A stretch of DNA of 64,000 bases from Cephalotus follicularis (Eukaryota > Streptophyta > Magnoliopsida > Oxalidales > Cephalotaceae). Where the stretch lies: NCBI GenBank assembly GCA_001972305.1, contig BDDD01001490.1, positions 248,001-312,000 on the forward strand, in the 5' to 3' direction. The first letter of the stretch is position 1. Every line of letters starts with the position of its first letter. The notes below the pieces were generated by a model. That model was not told the origin of the DNA. It was given only the letters and a program-made list of their open reading frames with translations, and did no database searches. Of this stretch, positions 11,573 through 23,953 are shown in pieces. Position numbers and translations under genes: made by a program.

Positions 11573-14410
11573 TGACAAACCCGAACCCAACCCAGCTGGA
11601 ATCCGTCGCGCCTACTACGAGGCTAAGCCTCCCTTCAGAGACTCACCTCGTAGGTTCAGCAGATCAGAGTTTCAGAAATGCATTTTTTAAATAGAATAAA
11701 CATACAAAGTTTAATTGAAAACCATTAATTAAACAGAAAAGTTCTTTGAAAACTTGAAAATAATTCTAACTTTTAAATTTTTACGAAAATTGGGCATGTA
11801 GTATTCGTTTATCGGACTATGCCCCTTGTAAAGAAAAACATAATTTATAAATTGGGCTCAGCTCTCAGCAACCACACTCCCGAAGGAGGAAATAGTTTAT
11901 AAAATGGGCTCAGCCCTCAGTAGACCACAATTTAAAAGCAAAAAACAAGAATGAGTTGGGCTATGCCTCAACCATATTATCAAAACTTAAAACATGAATA
12001 AGGCTCAGCCCTTTTAAACAAAACCATAAAATATTTATCTAAAAACATAAGTAATGCATAATTAAAATGTTTATCAGTGATGGTATGTATATGTTGACTC
12101 TGATAGGCATGCCCTTGTGATCTCACCTCAACAGATAGACTGACTCCAGCTGACAGAGCTCAGTAAACTAACCTGTCAGAACTAAAAACAGAAAATAGAG
12201 GAGGGGTTAGTCCACAGGACTAGTGAGATAGAACAAAAGACTCAGCAGAGTTTTGCTCACAGTAAAAAAATATCTCTGCAGAAATGTTACAACAAAAAGT
12301 ATGAAATAAAACTTAAACTGAATTCAAGAAACAGAATGAAAATCAAAAACAATAGAAAACTTCAAAATCTGAATTATAAACAGATTATAAAACAAATTCT
12401 AACAGATTTAGTAGAAATTCAGATCATTTCCTTCAAACAGATTTAAATCATCAGAAATTTCAGATATATATATCATAATTAATAGAGTTTAAGCAGAATA
12501 AATATATAATGATGCAATGGGTCTACTAAGTAAGGTTGACGTCTGGGTCCCGTCGGGCCGAACGTCCAGCAGAAATAGTGGCAATGACACCATCGTGTCA
12601 AAGCATCAGCAGAAGGTCATACACGTGTAGACAAAGCCTCTCATGGGCATCAGAAATGTAACTAATACAATACCAGTATCACCAGTGCATCGTAACATAC
12701 TTAAACAGATTTCAGAAACACGGAATTCACCAATACTTCAAAACAGATTTAAAACAGATTCAAACATATACAGAAATCATTACCGTATCAAAACAGACTT
12801 AAAACAAATTTCAAACAAATATAGAAATCACTTTTCTTTCAAATACAGGTATAACTGAAAATATCGTCATACAATGACCATCATCATACGAGCATTTGTA
12901 AAATATTTAAAAGAGTGTATTTGACCTTAAAACTTACACATATTTCAGAACAGAAACAGATCCAGATTCATTCAGATACGTAAATCAATAAGTAAAACGT
13001 TTCAAATATTCAAACCATTAAAAAGAACTCCAGAGTAAAAAGGTTAAAGAAAAGCGTTCCACTCACAGAGCAGACGAGCAAGTCCCACGACTGGTTGCCT
13101 TCATAGCCGACCTCAAAGGCAGGATCCTCTGCCAAGAGACAGACAGACAATAGACCATCAGAACTCAAACATGTACAATGCCGTGAAATGGGTTATGCAA
13201 TGAAATGCGTGCAGACGTCAAAAAACTATAACCGATCAATACGGTTAACAGCAGCCGAAATACGATTATTAAAAACATCAATTAAACTTCAATTTAAACA
13301 TCCTTTCAAAAATCATTAAAGTAAGTCCAAGTGGTTGTCCAGGCTATCCAATTTCGAGTAATATAAACAATTCAAGCTCATATATATAACAGATACAGAT
13401 ACAGAAATACAGAATTCAACGGAAAAGAGATTAACAGAACATAGTTCAAAGTTTACCGAAAGCAGACGGAATGGAGCACGGAGCCGGAACCGCGGAGCCA
13501 AACCAGAACGGATCACTCCTAGGCGAAAAACGGAGTCAGAAAGCTGTCAGAAATGGGCCACAGGAGGCTGCGGGCCTGTGGGCCCAAGCGCAGGCAGGTG
13601 TCAGCCACGCGCGACGGTCTGACAATCGCAAGGTCGGATCTGGAGCTCTGGAGAACAAGGATCACTGATCTGAGGCGCGTTGGTCACGGCGCCGCCGCAT
13701 CTGGCCGAAACGGGTGCGTTGACCTCTGCTGCCTTCGCCGCTGATCTGCGCTGCTCACTTCGTCACGGGTCGGGGCTGGTCACGTTCGAACCGCCGTGAC
13801 GCCAAGATGACGGATCTGGGCTCACCTTGCCGTGACGGTCACCGGAGACTGAGAAATAACGTAAAACAGAGGCGGGAGAGAGAAACGGTCACTGGGCGTG
13901 CACGGCGTAGTTACCGGCGTCGGGGTGGGGTGTGGTGTGCTCGGGAGGTGACGGTGGTCACGCCGGCGTCGTTTCGGCAGTGACGCCAGCGGCAGGAGCT
14001 GAGAGAGAGAGAGAGAGAGAGAGAGAACGTGAGAGAGGAGAGAGAAACTGGGGAGAGAGAGAGAGAGAGAGAGGCCAAAATGAAAATTTTTTGGCATTTT
14101 CCCTTTATATTCAACCTAAAACGGACTGGGTTTATGTCCAGAATTTAACCGATACGAACAAAATTTGGATATTTAGGACATACCACTTGGCTTATTTTAT
14201 GAATTCAGCAGTCATTTCAGAAAAATATCATATAATTATAGCAAAGAAAATTTATTTGTTATGCAGAAAACCATCAGAATAAAATCATAACAATTTATAA
14301 ATGTTGTGATGCATATGTCATGAATACGAGAAAAACTGACTAACAACAGACAGACAGACAGAAAGCCACGTAGGCTGACAGACACAAACTACTGGGACAC
14401 GTATGTCACA
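11573..14410 (-). repeat. Solo LTR, family LTR-B (2838 bp, minus)
   Basis: Flanked by the exact 5-bp duplication AAACT (11568-11572 and 14411-14415). On the minus strand it begins TGTGACATACGTGTCC and ends GGGTTTGTCA. No internal region remains, as expected after LTR-LTR recombination. The body is rich in TCTG (minus strand) and has a GC-rich leader at about 13480-14080 with (GA)n runs. It is homologous to 23954-26808, 27756-30561, 39279-42159 and 43750-46104. Confidence 0.93.
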
Positions 14411-14415
14411 AAACT

Positions 14416-15299
14416 GACCGGAGAGTTTTGTCCTCTTGCAACCCTAAAGGCCTTTGTTTATAGAGTTTTCTCCTTGTAGGTTACAAGAAACACTTACCTT
14501 AAAAAGAAATTAAATCCTTCTTAAGATTAGTCAAGTAAGATTATATTCATTTATAGAAGTATAATCCTAATTCTTCCAAAACACTTATCTTTTTAGGAAA
14601 GGATAATTTATAGGGTGTAGGGTCGGCTTGCTCTTTCAGCCACTGAACCAAAACTCTCAACAAGAATCCTTGTACCAGTTATGTAAGAAGAGCATTTACG
14701 ATCACTTCGAGTACTTAACCAAACCACTAAGAGAGAATGGGCATTTACGGCCGCCTCAAGCACTTAGCTATAAATCATCTTTTAGAACTTTGTTCAAGGT
14801 CTAAAGGTAAAGTACCAGGGCACATGAATAATAATTCATGATCAGTTCCTTCAATTCTCACGAAATGAACTTAAAAAAGCGCATAGGATGTCTCCTATGA
14901 CTTAGAATATAATAAAAGCAAGTATAGGCTTACTATAAATATGGTAAGGCATTTTGCACCTTTATGATGTGATTCTGAAACACATAAAAGAATTGTGCTG
15001 ACCTTATACAATCATATTGCAATATGAGAAATAATGCCTCCCTCAAGGCGGGAATCCACTTTTCGAGAAATGAGTGCAAAGATAATGCTTTCATTTTGCT
15101 AAATTTACACAAATTGCTAAATTTAGGAAATGAAAACAAAGAAACAAAATTGGAAGAGAAAAAAATAATCACCAAATGAAAAAAAAAAGATTACGTAGAT
15201 TGCTAAATCTGGGAAATGAAAACAAAGAAATAAAATTAAAAGAAAAATTAAAAAGAAAAAGAAAATAATACATTACCTTAGTGCAAAGGGAGAAGAAAG
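14416..15299. other. Non-coding DNA, possibly old LTR remnants
   Basis: No gene seen. AT-rich. A diverged direct duplication (attgctaaat...gggaaatgaaaacaaagaaa) lies around 15108-15235. Confidence 0.5.
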
Positions 15300-16124
15300 T
15301 GTTGTAAACTTCTGAGATTAATTAACAACTGAAGATAAAGAAATCAAGAGAGAAATTGAGAGAGAATAAGGGATTTTCTTATTATGAATTCCTTAACTTC
15401 TTCTTAACAATACATTCCTATTTATAGGAGTTTAGGGGGGTTGTTAGAATAGTGTTTAGTTGTTGGAATAGTAATTCACTATTCATCTGACGACTTCTTT
15501 ACAATACTCCCCCTTGAATTTCTATTCCATATTACTATGACTGCCTCGTTAAAACCTTGCTAGGAAAAACTCATTGGGATAAAAACCTTTGCGAAGGAAA
15601 AAGAGTATAGTCTCCCCCTGAAACAAAACTTCTCAAGTTCTTGAACTGTATTAATGAAGATCTTTAATCTGACGCATCCCAATATCATGTCTGAGCTTCT
15701 TGAATGTAGTACTCGGTAATGCCTTCGTAAATAAATCCGCTAAATTGTCACTTGGTCGGATTTGTTGTACATCAATATCACCATTTTTCTGAAGCTCATG
15801 GGTGTAGAAGAATTTTGGTGAAATATGTTTCGTTCGATCACCCTTGATATATTTTTTTTTTGAAAGACTAATTCAAATTACCTCAAATCTCAGTTGGATA
15901 GAGTCTCGTGCTGATAACGTGTTGTAAACTTCTGAGATTAATTAACAACTGAAGATAAAGAAATCAAGAGAGAAATTGAGAGAGAATAAGAGATTTTCTT
16001 ATTATAAATTCCTTAACTTCTTCTTAACAATACATTCCTATTTATAAGAGTTTAGGGGTTGTTGAAATAGAGTTTGGTTGTTGGAATAATAATTTACTAT
16101 TTATCTGACGACTTCTTTACAATA
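15300..16124 (-). mobile_element. Miniature Ty1/copia element (825 bp) with both LTRs
   Basis: Two LTRs of about 205 bp (15300-15506 and 15920-16124) begin TGTTGTAAAC and end TTTACAATA. Flanks gaaag and gaaat differ by one base and are a probable 5-bp target duplication. Read on the minus strand, the 5' LTR is followed by a primer-binding site (ttatcagcacgagac, about 15904-15918). The 3' LTR is preceded by a polypurine tract (caagggggag, 15507-15516). The 413-bp body keeps only the polyprotein's C-terminal tail: IRPSDNLADLFTKALP, then FKKLRHDIGM. This is the layout of a TRIM-like element made by internal deletion; it could only move with enzymes from a complete relative. Confidence 0.88.
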
Positions 16125-16129
16125 GAAAT

Positions 16130-16566
16130 AATATTTTTAGGTATAAATATAGTACGAAAAAAAGAAAAGGGGCAGATGCAAATAGATGTAATACCTTATA
16201 TAAAATATGAGAACAATACGATCTAAATACCTTCGAACAGAAGCCCTATATACACAAAAATATAAATTTTATCATTTAAACCTGACAATTAAAGACTATT
16301 TTATATGATTTATGCACAAAGAATAAACTATACTGATTGATGATTGCTGATTGTTGATCTTATCATATTTGTGACTGCTTTGTGAATGTGTCTGTGTAGC
16401 AATTGGTTTTATAAGAAATTAATATAAGAATTAAAAGATAATATAGCTATTTCATAAGCATATGGAAAAGCAGAAGGTGTCAATTAGATGTATTGACTTA
16501 TTGATTATACAAAAGACATCAATACCAAAAATATCCAAATCCTAACTAGTAACTAACATCCTCCTC
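16130..16566. promoter_or_regulatory. 5' flank of the beta-xylosidase gene
   Basis: AT-rich region between the miniature copia element and the start codon. It presumably contains the promoter and 5' UTR, but no TATA box or transcription start could be fixed with confidence. The copia LTR ends only about 440 bp upstream of the ATG, so it may influence expression (inference). Confidence 0.35.
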
Positions 16567-19500
16567 ATGTCTCCCCCATGGAGAGCCCTTTTCTTCCTTT
16601 TACAAATCCTCAATTTCTGTACTTCCATCTCCACACAAGTCCAGTTCCCATGCAAACCACCCCATTATAACTCCTACCCATTTTGCAACACCTCTCTCTC
16701 CATCAAAGAAAGAGCTCACTCACTTGTATCTCTCCTCACTCTCCAAGAAAAGATCCAACAACTCACCAACAATGCCTCTAGCATCCCAAGACTTGGCATT
16801 CCTGCTTATGAATGGTGGTCAGAGTCACTTCATGGGATTGCTACCAATGGTCCTGGTATCAACTTCAATGGGACTATACCATCAGCCACTAATTTTCCTC
16901 AAGTTCTTGGCACCGCAGCTGCTTTTAATAGGACGCTTTGGTTTTTGATTGGATCTGCTATAGCCATTGAGGCTAGAGCTATGTATAATACCGGACAAGC
17001 TGGGTTGACATTTTGGGCACCAAACGTCAACATTTTTAGGGATCCCAGGTGGGGGAGGGGCCAGGAGACTCCAGGGGAGGATCCTATGGTGGCTTCTGCC
17101 TTTGGCATTGAATTTGTGAGGGGATTTCAAGGTGGCAATTGGAAACGGAGTGGTGGTGGTGGAATTGAGTTTGGAGAGAAGAGGGTGTTGAGTGGTAAAG
17201 GTCAAAGTGATGATGATGATGATGATGAGCTAATGTTATCTGCTTGCTGCAAGCATTTCACTGCTTATGATTTGGAGAATTGGAAGAATTTTAGTAGATA
17301 TAGCTTCAATGCTGTGGTAAGTCTTTTTTTTTTTGTTTCATACAATTTGAAATACTTCATTTTGCTTAATTACTTTCTTTGGGGAACAGTGTTATACTTA
17401 ATCTGCTCATCTTCTGAATTTGCTGATGAGGTTACTGTGAAGTGATTTTGGTACTGAACAATGTTAGTCTCTTAATCAAATTTAGTGACTGAATATATTC
17501 TTGAGGTTACTAGATGGAGTAATTTTGGTGCTGAAATATATGAGTCTCTTGATAAAAATAAAGTGACATGAGCAATTGTGTATGGTGCCTTGAGAGCATA
17601 ATAGCATTGTATAAGTGGTTTCGGATTTGTGAGTGTAATTTTCTGTAGTTGTATAGCCATTGTGACACTAACACAGGCCTAGTATGTTTAGCTTATTGTA
17701 TTTTTTTGTTAGTAGGTAACAGCGCAAGATATGGAGGATACATTTCAGCCACCATTTCATAGTTGTATCCAACAAGGTAAAGCAAGCTGCTTGATGTGTT
17801 CCTACAATGCAGTTAACGGAGTTCCAGCTTGTGCAAGCAAAGATCTCTTACAAGAAGCTCGAAATGAATGGGGATTTAAAGGGTAATTTTTTTTTTTTTT
17901 TCAAATGGTACTTGTGTTGAATGGTAAAGTTGGCATTTAAAAGAGATTTAGCGAAGAATTTACATATTATATGCTCACCCCTTTGTCGCATAGTCTAACA
18001 ACCATTGTGATGTAAGTACAGTTACATCACCTCAGACTGTGATGCTGTGGCCACCATTGTTGAATATCAATATTATGCAAAGACCCCAGAGGATGCAGTT
18101 GCTGATGTTCTAGAAGCAGGTCTTATAGTCATTTCTTTTATTTTTAAAGTTATTTATAATATTCAGTAACAGCAACAAATTAGACTACAACTATTCAAGA
18201 GAGTTACAATTTTATCAGTTTGTCTCTAGGATTGGATATCAATTGTGGAACATATATGCTTCTAAACACTAAATCTGCCATTGAAATGGGAAAGGTGAAA
18301 GAAGAAGAGATAGATAGAGCCCTGGTAAATCTTTTTTCAGTTCAACTACGTCTTGGGCTATTTGATGGTGACCCCAGCAAAGGGAAGTTTGGAAAACTGG
18401 GACCTCAGGATGTTTGTACTGCAAAGCACAAGGCTTTGGCACTTGAAGCTGCAAGGCAGGGAATTGTGCTTCTAAAGAATGACAACAAATTCCTGCCTTT
18501 AGATAAGAATGATGTTTCTTCCTTAGCTATTATTGGTCCTCTGGCAATCAGCGCTAGTGACTTGGGTGGTGGCTACACAGGTATTATTTAACAATATGTA
18601 ATTAATTTATCCTCACTGGATTTTCTGTGTTTATGTACAGTTTTTGTTGCAATGTATAGGGGAACTATATGATTAATGATCATCATTGATGAGAGCAAGT
18701 CTGTAAATTACTGGCAAATTGTCAACTTTAAACCAAATTAACAACATGCAGTGCTATATTTTCTCCTTCAAATTCATGATTTTGATACCCTGACCTGTCT
18801 ACAGCTAAAGTACTATAGAAAAAAACATGAAGCTTTTCTTTTCCTGTTTTTAAGATCTAATTAATTCTATTAATTGTAATATGGAAATTGAATTATATAA
18901 AAAAAATGATAATTTCATTTTCTAAGTTTACTGGTTGTTATTGTTCTTAATTTGTAGGACTTCCATGTAACCCAGAAACCCTTTTCAAGGGTCTTCAAGC
19001 CTATGTAGAAGAGACATCTTATGCAGTGGGCTGCCCTGATGTATCTTGTGATTCTGATGCCCTGTTTGAGGAAGCGATTCAATCTGCAAAACAAGCTGCA
19101 TTTGTTATTGTAGTTGCTGGGCTGGATTTGTCCCAGGAAACTGAAGATCATGACCGAGTTAGTCTTCTCTTACCTGGTAAACAGATGGACCTAGTGACTT
19201 CGGTTGCCACTGCAAGTAAAAGACCAGTGATTTTAGTTCTTACTGGTGGTGGACCCCTTGATGTTTCTTTTGCTGAGCGAGACCCGCGAATCGCGAGCAT
19301 TCTCTGGATTGGTTATCCAGGTGAAACTGGCTCAAAAGCACTTTCAGAAGTCATCTTTGGAGACTACAATCCAGGTAAATAGTAAAAATGACTTCGTATT
19401 ATTAGGCCTAGACACAGCATGAAAAATGAACTCAGCTTCCTATGTAATGGTATGTGAATGTCTGAATTTCTCCTCAAGATCAGACACTGCCAAATGTACT

Positions 19501-20267
19501 AACTAAGCGGGTGTAAGGTATTACTTCAAAAAATAAACTACGAAAGCAGACATGAATTAGATATGCTATCGAAAAGTTTAGATTTCAAGTGCAATGTACA
19601 GTATATAAAATTGGTATGGTTTAAATTTTCTGTAGCATCTATAAGATTAATTTCTATGTTCCATGTTTCTCAAACAGGTGGCAGACTTCCAGTGACTTGG
19701 TATCCTGAGTCGTTCACCAGCGTACCCATGAATGATATGAATATGCGAGCAGATCACTCTCGCGGTTATCCTGGAAGAACCTACAGATTTTACACTGGTG
19801 ATCGAGTATATGGCTTTGGACAAGGCTTAAGCTACACCAATTTCACATACAGGTTCTTGTCAGCGCCAAACAGACTAAGTATACCAGCATCTTTGACAGC
19901 TAGTTATGGTAAGAATACACTACACCAGAAAGTTGATTATGTACATACTGATGAGTTGACTTCTTGCAATTCATTAAAATTCCTTGTTAAGATTTCGGTG
20001 TTGAATGTTGGAGATGTGGATGGAAGCCATGTAGTGATGTTGTTCTCTAGAGGGCCAAGAATTTTTAATTCCACTCCACAAAAACAACTGATTGGATTCG
20101 ATCGCGTGCATACTAAATCTTATGGGTTTACTGAAACCAGCATTTTAGTGGATCCCTGTAAAGATCTTAGCTTTTCGAATGAGTACGGAAAAAGGATATT
20201 GCCGTTGGGTGATCATATTTTAATGTTGGGAGATTTGGAACATTTTGTTTCATTTCAAACATACTGA
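16567..20267 (+). CDS. BXL6: Beta-D-xylosidase, glycoside hydrolase family 3 (BXL6-like)
   Basis: Six exons: 16567-17316, 17716-17882, 18022-18119, 18230-18580, 18958-19374, 19678-20267. All have GT donors and AG acceptors and matching phase, giving 790 aa, a usual length for plant BXL proteins. Residues 1 to about 24 form a signal peptide, so the enzyme acts in the cell wall, removing xylose (in some relatives also arabinose) from wall polysaccharides. GH3 N-domain motifs: EWWSESLHG (82-90), RDPRWGRGQETPGEDP (158-173), CCKHFTAYDLENW (227-239), and TSDCD with the catalytic nucleophile at about Asp311. The GH3 C-domain includes DLSQETEDHDR and LTGGGPLDV, and a fibronectin-III-like C-terminus starts at about 692. 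Odd: a GAT microsatellite codes six Asp at 215-220 inside a Gly/Lys-rich insertion. The paralogue call (BXL6) rests on remembered similarity in the middle and C-terminal parts. No break is seen and the gene looks functional. Confidence 0.94.
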
Positions 20268-22161
20268 AGAAGCTGTACAGAATTCCAAATGGCACCTGGT
20301 TTGCTACATAATCATTCTTCAACAAAGACCTTGTAAATTATTTGAAATGAGCCATTAAATATTTTCACTTTTGCAACTACATTTGCAATTTCCCTTACAT
20401 TTTTGTCACTTGAAATTCTTCAATCAGGAATGATAAACATGATATTAATAGTGCCTTGAGTTTGGGGTATCTTCCATAGGAATGTAACATTCTTAGGAAT
20501 GTTTATAGATGTTGGAGTTTGATTCGAAGATTTCTAAAACATTTACATTCTTATGAGAATCTCATGTGAATCATTTATCTATAAATTATATGAACGTGAT
20601 TTTCACAAAAAATAGTAAGAAGTCAATATTCTCATAAAAATAAATAATAAAATTATTTTTTTTATATCTTTTTAGTATGTGAATTAGNATTATAATGTAA
20701 TATAATATATAATAAAAGTATTATAAGATTTTTATATAGATTCCTACAATATTTTTGTGTTGGGTATCATCACAGAAATGAGAAATAAGATGTCCAAGAA
20801 TATGATTCTGAAAATTTACATTCTCACGGAAAATGCTACATTTCAAATAACCTCTAATAGTTATGAAACAATCGATAAAAGGGAACCCAAGTGAAGCCAA
20901 GAGATGGCTGAGGTCAAGATGCAAACTAAGAGAATATTTATGTGAAGGGGCATTAACCTATGATGCTAGCTGACATGAATATGGATTGTCAATCATCACT
21001 AGCAGAAAACTGTATCTACCATGAGCATCATGTCACCAATTTAGCGGCAGCTAAAAATTACCCAATCATGAAAAAAGCAAAATGCAGTCAACATGAAAAA
21101 ACAGGTTTTTGAAGACACTTGAGTAACACCAGGCAACAACAGTTAAAAGTGAAAAAGTAACATGCAATAAGCTAAACTTCAGCTGAAATAGAAACCTGCT
21201 GCTTTAAGAAGAAAGTGCCTCGTAGAATTTTCAATTTTAAAGTTGATTGCAATGTATTGGTTTCCCATAACCTGTACATTAATAGTTGTTTTCTTCTGCG
21301 AGTTATCTTGCAAACTTAATTCCACACACGTATTCTTTCATTGATTTTCACAAGTTGGCATTGTTTAACCATTGAACACTGACTGTAACACAGGATGCAA
21401 AGTTTTCCTAACCCATTTTTGACGAAACACCATGAGTGTAAGCGAGAGAGACCACTGCTATTGTGATCACCAAAAATGGATGACACCAACATGTTACCCA
21501 AAAAAAATATGTTGTACTCCTAGTGATTACTCAGTCTGCATGCGAAATTTATGGAAACACTAACTTGCAATTCTCCTACATACACATGCTTGCTTTTAAG
21601 TTGTCAGTTGTAATTTAATTTGAACATTGTTGGCAACCTAGGTTCACATTACTCACGCCTGCTAAAATGATTGGCACACACGAGTCCACTATCACCAACA
21701 ATTGATAATACATTCGGTTTTTCAATGCTAACACGAACTATATTTAATTAATAGTAAAATCTTTTAGGTATGTGATTAATATTTTATAAATTTAAATGAT
21801 ATAATATTTTATTTAAATAAATCATAAATGTAAATTCTTAATTTATTTAAATATTTATAGATTTTTTATTAAATAAATTATTATTCAACAATATATAAGA
21901 AAGTTATATAAATGTATAAATTGATAAGTACGTGAAAATAAACTAATTAAAAATTAATCGTAAATATGATATTTAAACTTAAAACAGTCGATACACGTGT
22001 TACATAAATATTCTTTTTTATGTTCCCTTCTCTTCTTGATCTTCTTCTATTAATTTTGTGTAACGGATGTTGTATGTCCGGCACTAGAGGAGCTGAATTG
22101 GTAAATGGAGAGAACATTTTCTTATTATTTATTTAAGTGAATCAAATAAGAAGGTAAGAAT
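20268..22161. other. 3' flank of BXL6-like gene and intergenic DNA
   Basis: No gene seen. Two diverged direct copies of a segment of about 110 bp lie near 20461-20575 and 20758-20850 (ttgggtatc...catttacattct), which may be a tandem miniature element. The rest is AT-rich. One N at 20688. Confidence 0.5.
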
Positions 22162-23953
22162 TAGGGATGGTAATTTTCTTCCGTTCTAATCCCCTGCTCC
22201 ACCCCGTTAGAAACGGGGCAGGGATTCCTCACAACTAATAGAGGATGGGGTGGGGGTGGGGGGGAAATTGTGTCCCGCAGGTGGGGCACGGAGAGAGGGC
22301 AAATATATTGATTCCCCTGTTCTGATCCTCCGCAATCTGCTCCACACTTTCCAGCCCTGTTGACCCCGAAACTTTGAGTTTTGACCCTGCTCTGCCCCGC
22401 CCCCACTTAATATAAATTTGAATTTTTTTATCAAATCTTTTATATTATTTGTAATAAAAAGATAAAAATAACATATAGCTTAAATGTTGGATAGATTTTG
22501 TAATTTATAAACTCTTTCTTGGTACATTGTAATAATTTTTTGTTTATTATATTGTATGAATTAATGATAGTATTTCATCCCATTAATATAAATATAAAGT
22601 TATAATCAATATTCTATAACATACCAATTAGATATAATAATTTCATTTCTTGATTTTCAATTTATTATATGATATTAAAAGTCAAAAAATCAAGTATAAT
22701 ATAGTTTTAGATTTTTTATTAGTTTGGTCGTTATCTAAACATATAAATAATTTATATATTATCATGATCTTATGGAGAGAAGAAAAGAAATGATTTATGT
22801 CTATTTGTGGTAAAAGAAATGTGCTTGACATAATTTTTAGCTTAGCATTTTGTCACACATATTTATTTTTTTAATATGCTATTTTTTTAATTATATAAAA
22901 TAAAATTATGTAAATATCGAAATTATTTCATATAAAATAAGGAGAAATGTACAAACAATTCGAATTTTAACCTATTTGATTTTATACCTAAATCAAGATT
23001 ATGAATTTCACCAAGTGGGGTGTATTAAGTTTAAGTTCAATTGATTATGTTCACTAATTAAAGATAAATTGACATTATTATCAAAAAAAAAAAATTGACA
23101 TTAAAAATTAGAATAATCTTTTCTAAGAATTAAATACCACTTGTTACAATGTGGACCACCCGATTTTTAGGACTTACAAGTCAGCCGTAGGATGATAAAG
23201 ATTTATATTCACTATTCAGTCTATTCCCTTATTTCTTGCTAAGTGTGTAGCACAAAAAAAACATGGGAACCAAATTAGCTCCATCCGGATTCAACTAGCC
23301 ACGCACATCATATACACGTTTTTTTTTCTCTCCAAAACCTAAATCTCTCTGTGACTAGTGACTGGTGACTGCTATTTCTTTACTACATTGAGAAATTTAA
23401 AGAAAATTATATGTTTTGTTTTAGCTATAATATTTTGTTTCCAGTTAGCTCCTCTCTCTTTCTCTTTCTCTGTCTCACTATCAAACTATCTCTCTGTTTC
23501 AGTTTTAGTTTGATCCAGTAACAAACGACGACAACTGCAACAAGCTTTGGTAAGAAAAAGTTAAATTTCTTTGCCTTTTTTTTTGTTCTTTTCATGACCT
23601 AGAATCTGATTTGCTTTCTCCCTGACTAGTAGGTTTGATTGTGTGATTTTGTATTGATTTGGATAAAGTTAAATTTCTTTGGTTTTTTTTTTCATGACCT
23701 AGAAACTTATTTGGATAAAGTTTGAATTCCTTATGTTACTTATTTGGTTAGTTATGCATACAATGTGTTTGAGATAATGACTGGTAGAGAAACTGACATA
23801 GTATTAATATGATTTTTTTAAATTTTTGTAATGAAGCTATGGCATGATAAGAATGTTACTACAGTGGTTCATGCTATGTTGGTAGTAAATTTAGGATATT
23901 TACGTTGTCTTGACATAGACTATTGAATGACAACGGAAGATGTGACTCAAAGT

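Noticed and set aside
16441..16560. TATA box for the beta-xylosidase gene
   Set aside because: Several AT-rich candidates (atatagctat, ttatacaaa) but none stands out; no site was assigned.
17154..17525. Minus-strand frames overlapping BXL6-like exon 1 and intron 1
   Set aside because: Shadows of a clearly coding exon and its AT-rich intron; no motif and no codon support.
22161..22434. Minus-strand frames of 75-81 codons
   Set aside because: Same GC-rich hAT-end sequence; frames on both phases of one strand and no recognisable content.
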